Shown one piece after another: positions 38,718 to 43,190 of a stretch of DNA of 43,190 nt. The position numbers were made by a program, and so were the translations under genes. Each line of letters begins with the position of its first letter. Within the stretch, counting starts at the first letter, position 1. This stretch comes from Verrucomicrobiales bacterium (lineage in GTDB: Bacteria; Verrucomicrobiota; Verrucomicrobiia; Limisphaerales; UBA9464). The notes below the pieces were generated by a model. That model saw only the letters and a list, made by a program, of their open reading frames with translations, did not search any database and was not told the origin of the DNA. Location of the stretch: NCBI GenBank assembly GCA_027488845.1, contig JAIYBC010000055.1, forward strand, positions 1-43,190, read 5' to 3'.

Positions 38718-40544
38718 TCAGGCAGTCGGATTGCCGGTGGAGCCCTTGTCGGGCTCCGAGGATTCGCCTTCGTCGGACGAGCCGCCTTCGGCGGATTCCG
38801 GTTCCGGAGTCGCGGCGATGTCCGCCGGGGTCACCGCGGATTCCGCCTGGCTCTCGGTCTGGGCCTCGGAAGGGGCCTCAGCCGTTGCCGCGGCAGGAGC
38901 GGCGTTTTCAGCGGCCGGGCTTTGGGCGGCCGGCTGTTGTGATCCCTTGCCCTTCTTCTCCGGCTTCGGGGCCGGGGTGGGGCGGGGGGCCGGCTTCTTC
39001 GCCGTCTCCAGCAGGCCGCTGGCGAACTCGATGACGTGGCCCTGGTGGATCAACCAGTGCAGGTCGTTGAGCACCGTCTGCTGCTCGGCGGTGAGCGGTG
39101 CGGCCGTGGCCGCGGCCACGGCGTCCGGCGCGGCGCCTTCGGCCGCCACCGGGGCCTCCGGGGCGACGCTCGGGCTGATCGTCTCCAGCAACCGCTTCCG
39201 GTTCGTGCCGGCATTGGTGTCGATGTGGGCGATGATCTTCCGGACCGTCTCGGAGACCGCGCTGGTCTCGACGTCGAGATGGTGCGGACGGGCCACGGCG
39301 ACGTGGACGATGGTCTTGTCGCGCTTGAAGAACTGCAGTCCCTGCGACGCAAACGAGTTGCTGAGCGCCGTGGCGATGCGGATCGGGAAGCGCTTCTCCT
39401 TGTCCAGCGTGACCCGGAGCAGGGTCTGGATCGCGCCGGGCAGCTTCGCGTCGGGCTTCGGCGAGAAGGTGTCCACCGACTTGATCAGGCCGGCCTGGTG
39501 CACCTCGACGAAGTGGGCCCGGACCTCCTCCATGGAGTGCAGGGTCTTCGGCTCGGCGACGTTGAGCGTGGTGTAGGCGAAGCGTGAGCTCACCGACTCG
39601 ATCCACTGCTTCACGACGGCCTCGTCCTTCACGATGTGGACGCGGCTCTTGTACATGTCGAACGGCATGCGGGAGAAGCGCTCGGCGTGCAGCTTGCGCA
39701 GCTTGTCCTGGTAGCCGTGGAAGTTCGGGGGGCCGAGCAGTTCGCCGCTGATGCCGCACTGGGCCACCAGGGTCCACACGCCCTTGGGAGGGTCGCACGG
39801 CTGCTTCTCGGTCTGGTAGAAGGTGTCGAAGTGGGCCTTCAACACGTGTTCCGCCGCCGCCGACTCGCTCAGCCAGAGGGTGTCGTCGAGGCTGCAGACG
39901 AAGAGGGGCGCCAACGCCACGTCCTGTTTCGTGGCCTCGTCCCGCTTCTTGACCACCTTCAGGGTGACCGAGTAGCGCTCGGGCTTCTGGACCACCAGGC
40001 TCGCGACCTCGAAGAGCGGATACGCACGGCCGCTCAGCTTGATCTGGCGGGCGAGCGAAACCACGCCGCCCTGTTCGGGGACGAGGAGCACGTCGATCGG
40101 GATCAGCGGTTCCGGACGGAAGTCAGGACGGCGACGTCCACGGTCGCCACCATCGCGCCGGGGGCCCTGGCTGGGATCCCAAGCGAGACCGGGCCCGCCA
40201 CCAGGGCGAGGACCACGATCCCCTCCACCACGCGGGCCGCCGGGGCCACCCGGGCCTCCGGGACGCGGTCCGCGGTCGCCACCGGGTCGGGGTCCGCCGG
40301 GTCGGGGCCCACCCGGGCCTCCGAAACCGCCGGGACGTCCGCCGCCCCTCGGGCCGCCGGGTCCGCCGGGTCCGCCGAAGTCACGCCTGGGAGGGCGGTC
40401 TCCGCGGCCGAAGCGGCGGTCGCCCCGCCCCTCGCCTTCGTTGCCCTCGTAGCGGGCATACTTGTTCGGGTCGGTGGGGGAAGTGGCCCAGGAGGGCTGG
40501 AACAGCTTGTCGAGGTCGAGATTGATCTCCAGTGGTTCGCTCAT
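38718..40544 (-). CDS. RGG/Gly-Pro-Arg-rich putative RNA-binding protein
   Basis: 608 residues from ATG 40544; twelve upstream in-frame codons lack similarity and contain no better start. Residues 35-140 are low complexity, built from GGPGGPRGGG- and GDRGPRPGG-type units, like eukaryotic RGG boxes. A folded core of about 380 residues (about 145-520) is mixed alpha/beta and rich in conserved-looking motifs such as LSGRAYPLFEVASL, WTLVAQCG and MPFDMYKSRVH. I do not recognise it. The tail (about 520-608) is Ala/Glu/Ser-rich and acidic. There is no signal or membrane helix. It is divergent from rpmH and ends at the strong bidirectional terminator. RNA binding is inferred from composition and neighbours only. 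Confidence 0.8.
   Translation of the reverse strand: MSEPLEINLDLDKLFQPSWATSPTDPNKYARYEGNEGEGRGDRRFGRGDRPPRRDFGGPGGPGGPRGGGRPGGFGGPGGPRPGGPRPGGDRGPRPGGPGGPGGPRGGGDRGPRPGGGPGLAWDPSQGPRRDGGDRGRRRPDFRPEPLIPIDVLLVPEQGGVVSLARQIKLSGRAYPLFEVASLVVQKPERYSVTLKVVKKRDEATKQDVALAPLFVCSLDDTLWLSESAAAEHVLKAHFDTFYQTEKQPCDPPKGVWTLVAQCGISGELLGPPNFHGYQDKLRKLHAERFSRMPFDMYKSRVHIVKDEAVVKQWIESVSSRFAYTTLNVAEPKTLHSMEEVRAHFVEVHQAGLIKSVDTFSPKPDAKLPGAIQTLLRVTLDKEKRFPIRIATALSNSFASQGLQFFKRDKTIVHVAVARPHHLDVETSAVSETVRKIIAHIDTNAGTNRKRLLETISPSVAPEAPVAAEGAAPDAVAAATAAPLTAEQQTVLNDLHWLIHQGHVIEFASGLLETAKKPAPRPTPAPKPEKKGKGSQQPAAQSPAAENAAPAAATAEAPSEAQTESQAESAVTPADIAATPEPESAEGGSSDEGESSEPDKGSTGNPTA
40185..40400 (-). repeat. Low-complexity Gly/Pro/Arg coding repeat
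   Basis: A degenerate tandem array of GGN-CCN-CGN codons encoding the RGG-like segment (about residues 49-120). Plus-strand text reads as repeated CCGCCGGGxCCxCCxGGG units. Such arrays can change length by slippage. Confidence 0.8.
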
Positions 40545-40728
40545 AATGATGCAAAGGCCGCCCAAGGCGGTTGCCGGCAAAGGGCGGGCAGCATGGGAAT
40601 CGGATGCGGCGAAAGCAAGCGCCCAGAGCGGTTGTCAGACGGAAGTCACCGCGGAACCCCCCGTCGGCCGGATTTGGACATCCCTGACACCCAATCGCCG
40701 GTCCGCGCCAAAGATTTCAGCCGGGTGC

Positions 40729-40756
40729 TTGACTCGACGGGGTCGATCTCTAGTCT
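40729..40756 (+). promoter_or_regulatory. Probable sigma-70 promoter of rpmH
   Basis: TTGACT at 40729-40734, a 16-nt spacer, then TAGTCT at 40751-40756. This predicts a start near 40763 and a leader of about 37 nt before the rpmH ATG. The -35 box is a strong match and the -10 box is moderate. Confidence 0.5.
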
Positions 40757-40799
40757 GCCCGGCTCTGCCGGCTGAAAGGCCTCGCAGTTCCAGCCTACA

Positions 40800-40937
40800 A
40801 TGAAACGTCAGTATCAACCTTCGAAGATCCGCCGTCAGCGCCAGCATGGTTTCCGCGCTCGCATGGCCAGCAAGAGCGGCCGCGCCATCCTGAACAACCG
40901 CCGCCGCGTGGGACGCAAGCGCCTCACCCCGGTTTGA
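40800..40937 (+). CDS. rpmH: 50S ribosomal protein L34
   Basis: 45 residues and highly basic. It begins [20 protein letters not shown], with [20 protein letters not shown] following, the universal L34 pattern. It assembles into the large ribosomal subunit. The gene is short and directly precedes rnpA (19 nt), the universally conserved order. dnaA, often adjacent on the other side, is not present; a divergent RGG-rich gene occupies that position. Confidence 0.98.
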   Translation: MKRQYQPSKIRRQRQHGFRARMASKSGRAILNNRRRVGRKRLTPV

Positions 40938-40956
40938 TCCGCCACCGCAAGGTGCC

Positions 40957-41331
40957 ATGAGCGGAACGGGCCGAAACGCCTTCCCCAGGAGTCTCCGGAT
41001 CGGACGCTCCTCGGAATTCCGTCGGCTCAAGGAAGAGGGAAAGCGGGAAGTGTCCGGGTGTCTGGTGATGAACTGGGCCCCCGCCGAGCACTTGCGCCTT
41101 GGCGTGGTCACCAGCCGAAAGGTGGGTGCTGCCGTGGGCCGCTCTCGCGCCCGCCGTTGGATCCGGGAAGCCTTTCGGGTCCATCAACATGAATTCAGGA
41201 TCCCGGTGGACCTGGTGCTCGTGGCCCGTCCCTCGATTGCCCGTTGCGACTTCGTCACCGTGGAACGCGACTTCCTCAACCTGATCACACGGGCCCGCCT
41301 CCGCCAGCCGGCCGGGACGCCCCCGTCGTGA
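40957..41331 (+). CDS. rnpA: Ribonuclease P protein component
   Basis: 124 residues. The family core [29 protein letters not shown] (about residues 47-75) includes the RNR-motif region, here with Ser where the canonical motif has Asn (RSRARR against RNxxKR). The protein binds the RNase P RNA and pre-tRNA leader during 5' maturation. The ATG at 40957 has AAGGTG just upstream. The stop overlaps the yidD start by 4 nt (GTGA). Confidence 0.94.
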   Translation: MSGTGRNAFPRSLRIGRSSEFRRLKEEGKREVSGCLVMNWAPAEHLRLGVVTSRKVGAAVGRSRARRWIREAFRVHQHEFRIPVDLVLVARPSIARCDFVTVERDFLNLITRARLRQPAGTPPS

Positions 41332-41579
41332 GCCCCTTGGCCATCGGCCTGCTGGCCGCCATTCGGCTCTACCGTTTCGTGGTTTCGCCGGCCAAACTGT
41401 ACCTGTTCGGTCCAGGTGCCGGCTGCCGGTTTACGCCCAGCTGTTCCGCCTATGCCGCGGAGGCGATCCGGTGTCACGGTGCCCGTCGAGGCTCCTCACA
41501 TGCCCTCCGGCGCCTGTGCCGGTGTCACCCTTGGGGCGGGTTCGGGTACGATCCCGTGCCTCAGGCTCCGCAACGCTGA
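41328..41579 (+). CDS. yidD: YidD, membrane protein insertion efficiency factor
   Basis: 83 residues from GTG 41328, which overlaps the rnpA stop; the frame is open upstream within rnpA but without similarity. The signature [16 protein letters not shown] (about 30-45) and [14 protein letters not shown] (about 65-78) are diagnostic. An amphipathic hydrophobic N-terminus ([18 protein letters not shown]) is present. YidD helps YidC/SecYEG insert inner-membrane proteins. yidC follows 24 nt later. Confidence 0.95.
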   Translation: MSPLAIGLLAAIRLYRFVVSPAKLYLFGPGAGCRFTPSCSAYAAEAIRCHGARRGSSHALRRLCRCHPWGGFGYDPVPQAPQR

Positions 41580-41603
41580 TTTCCCACTCCCACTTCCCAC
41601 ACA

Positions 41604-43190
41604 ATGGATCGCAAAGGCATCGCCTTCATCGCCGCCTGCATCGCCGGCATGTTCGGCCTCAAGTACGGACTGGACCTGATCTGGCCCACGCCGCCCCCGG
41701 GCAGCCGTCCGGTCGCCGCCGCGGTCTCGGGTACCAACTCGCCCAATTCCGCCGCCGCGACCAACACGTTGCCGGTCGCCGCCATCGGTCCCTCCGCCGC
41801 CGCGTCCACCTCGGCCGTCGCCGGGGCTTCCCCGGTCGCGTCCCCGGCAACGTTCGTCAATGTCACCCCGAGCTTCCAGTCCGCCGAAGCCATCGAGGTC
41901 CTCGAGAACGATTCCGTCCGCGTCACCTTCACCAGCCACGGCGGCGGCGTGCGGTTGGTGGAACTCAAGAAATACCCCTCTTCGGTCAACTGCCTCGACA
42001 AGGACGACCCGAACCGCGGTCTCCTGGCCGCCCTGAACCGCTTCGCGCCGACGCCCGCGCTCACCCTCGGGGTGGGGCCGTTGACCGGTGACGGCGAGTT
42101 CCGGCTCAGCCGCATCCCGACCGGCCTCCGTGCCGAGAAGTCCCTCCCCGGCGGACTGGTCGTCTTCCAGGACTACAGCCTGTCCAACGGCTACTTCCTC
42201 AACACCACGGTCACCGTCGAGAACCGCGGCGCCGCACCGCTCAGCCTTCCGGGCCATGACTATGTGGTCGCCTCGGCGACGCCGATGGATCGCCAGGACA
42301 AGGCCGAGGTCCAGGGAGCCTACTGGTACAACGGCTCCAAGGCCGAACAGATCGCCGCCCCGTGGTTCCTCAACGCCACCTTCGGCTGCTTCGGTTCCAA
42401 TCCCCGTACCGAGTTCGTCGGTGGTTCCAGCAACGTCGTCTGGGCCGCCGTCCACAACCAGTTCTTCTCGCTGATCGCCACGCCGGACCAGAGCCCCGCC
42501 GGCGTCCGGGTCCGCGACGTCGCACTGCCCCGGCCCAGCGCCGCCGAATTGAATGCCGATCCCGGCCTCAATCCGGCCCAGCACGCCTTCGTCACCTCCT
42601 TCACCTATCCGGCGACCGTCCTGCCGCCGGGCGGCCGACTCGTCCGCCACCACTCGGTCTATGCCGGTCCCAAGGAGTACCGCCTGCTCAAGGACTCGGA
42701 GAACGACATCGCCCTGGTCATGGACTTCACCGGCATCACCGGCATCTGCGCCAAGCTGCTGCTGTCCATGCTGAACGCCCTCCACGGCGTCATTCCCTCC
42801 TACGGTTGGTCCATCGTGGTGCTCACGGTCCTCATCAAGCTCGCCTTCTGGCCGCTGACCAACGCGAGCACCAAGTCGATGAAGCGGATGGCCGCGCTCC
42901 AGCCGCAGATGAACGAGATCAAGGAGAAGTACAAGAACGACCCGGCCAAGATGAACCAGAAGACCATGGAGTTCATGCGTGAGAACCGCATCAACCCGAT
43001 GGCCGGCTGCCTCCCGCTCCTCCTCACCTTCCCGGTGTTCATCGGGTTCTTCTTCATGCTGCGGACCGCCATCGAGCTGCGCGGCGAGAGCTTCCTCTGG
43101 TGCTGCGATCTTTCGCGGCCCGACACCGTTTTCGTCATCCCCGGACTCGGCTTCCTTCCGGTGATCGGCACTCCCGGTGTCGGACTGACG
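41604..43190 (+). CDS. yidC: YidC/Oxa1 membrane protein insertase, 3' end outside window
   Basis: 529 codons are visible with no stop before the window edge. The N-terminal membrane helix is at about residues 6-22, followed by an Ala/Ser/Thr-rich linker and a large periplasmic beta-domain (about 90-360). The conserved core begins near SYGWSIVVLTVLIKLAFWPLTNASTKSMKRM (about 400-435), with the cytoplasmic helical hairpin LQPQMNEIKEKYKNDP and the next helix NPMAGCLPLLLTFPVFIGFFF. This is the Gram-negative type with a periplasmic domain. It inserts membrane proteins alone or with SecYEG and follows yidD in the conserved cluster. Confidence 0.96.
   Translation, partial: MDRKGIAFIAACIAGMFGLKYGLDLIWPTPPPGSRPVAAAVSGTNSPNSAAATNTLPVAAIGPSAAASTSAVAGASPVASPATFVNVTPSFQSAEAIEVLENDSVRVTFTSHGGGVRLVELKKYPSSVNCLDKDDPNRGLLAALNRFAPTPALTLGVGPLTGDGEFRLSRIPTGLRAEKSLPGGLVVFQDYSLSNGYFLNTTVTVENRGAAPLSLPGHDYVVASATPMDRQDKAEVQGAYWYNGSKAEQIAAPWFLNATFGCFGSNPRTEFVGGSSNVVWAAVHNQFFSLIATPDQSPAGVRVRDVALPRPSAAELNADPGLNPAQHAFVTSFTYPATVLPPGGRLVRHHSVYAGPKEYRLLKDSENDIALVMDFTGITGICAKLLLSMLNALHGVIPSYGWSIVVLTVLIKLAFWPLTNASTKSMKRMAALQPQMNEIKEKYKNDPAKMNQKTMEFMRENRINPMAGCLPLLLTFPVFIGFFFMLRTAIELRGESFLWCCDLSRPDTVFVIPGLGFLPVIGTPGVGLT

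Noticed and set aside
40185-40400. CRISPR-like regular repeats
   Set aside because: The repeats are degenerate, in frame and encode Gly/Pro/Arg units; there are no spacers of constant length and no cas genes.

Overview
The window is high-GC bacterial chromosome with strong G/C bias at codon third positions. It contains no rRNA, tRNA, CRISPR array, insertion sequence or phage gene that I can see. Gene content fits a member of the Verrucomicrobia or wider PVC group: very large secreted cadherin/Calx-beta proteins, mcsA-mcsB outside the Firmicutes, giant sensor kinases with secreted OB-like sensor regions, Tat-exported amidohydrolases, and an RGG-rich protein beside rpmH. This placement is inferred from gene content, not from a marker phylogeny.

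Layout. 1-4770 is the 3' part of a repeat-rich secreted protein gene. 4851-12714 is an unbroken rightward run: mcsA, mcsB (protein-arginine kinase pair), tlyA, nadK, then pstS-pstC-pstA-pstB-phoU for phosphate uptake. Gaps are short and several genes overlap by 4 nt. 12810-15009 holds a cupin gene and a convergent leftward group: an OppD-type ATPase, a second cupin and a DUF309 protein. 15140-20136 is rightward: an unknown membrane-anchored protein, a 1143-residue protein that I believe is a pyrophosphate-type PEP carboxykinase, and an orphan LolD/MacB-type ATPase. 20288-29111 holds two very large convergent hybrid histidine kinases with related secreted sensor regions. 29164-31610 has a short-chain dehydrogenase, an intergenic region containing an intrinsic terminator on the minus strand, and proA.

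31666-36311 is a leftward group: a zinc-ribbon Nudix protein, a HAD-Nudix fusion, folB overlapping it, a parvulin-type PPIase, DAHP synthase and a tiny membrane protein. 36373-38615 is an overlapping rightward pair of exported amidohydrolase-fold proteins, closed by a strong bidirectional terminator. 38718-40544 is a leftward RGG-rich protein. The window ends in the classical rpmH-rnpA-yidD-yidC cluster, with yidC running off the right edge.

Most interesting points: (1) the HAD-Nudix fusion translationally overlapping folB looks like a candidate for both dephosphorylation steps between dihydroneopterin triphosphate and dihydroneopterin; (2) the probable PPi-type PEP carboxykinase next to an unknown membrane-anchored protein; (3) an unassigned leftward transcript, either a small RNA or a 75-residue protein, ending at an intrinsic terminator upstream of proA; (4) the paired giant kinases with shared OB-like sensors; (5) the RGG-rich protein next to the ribosome/RNase P/insertase cluster.
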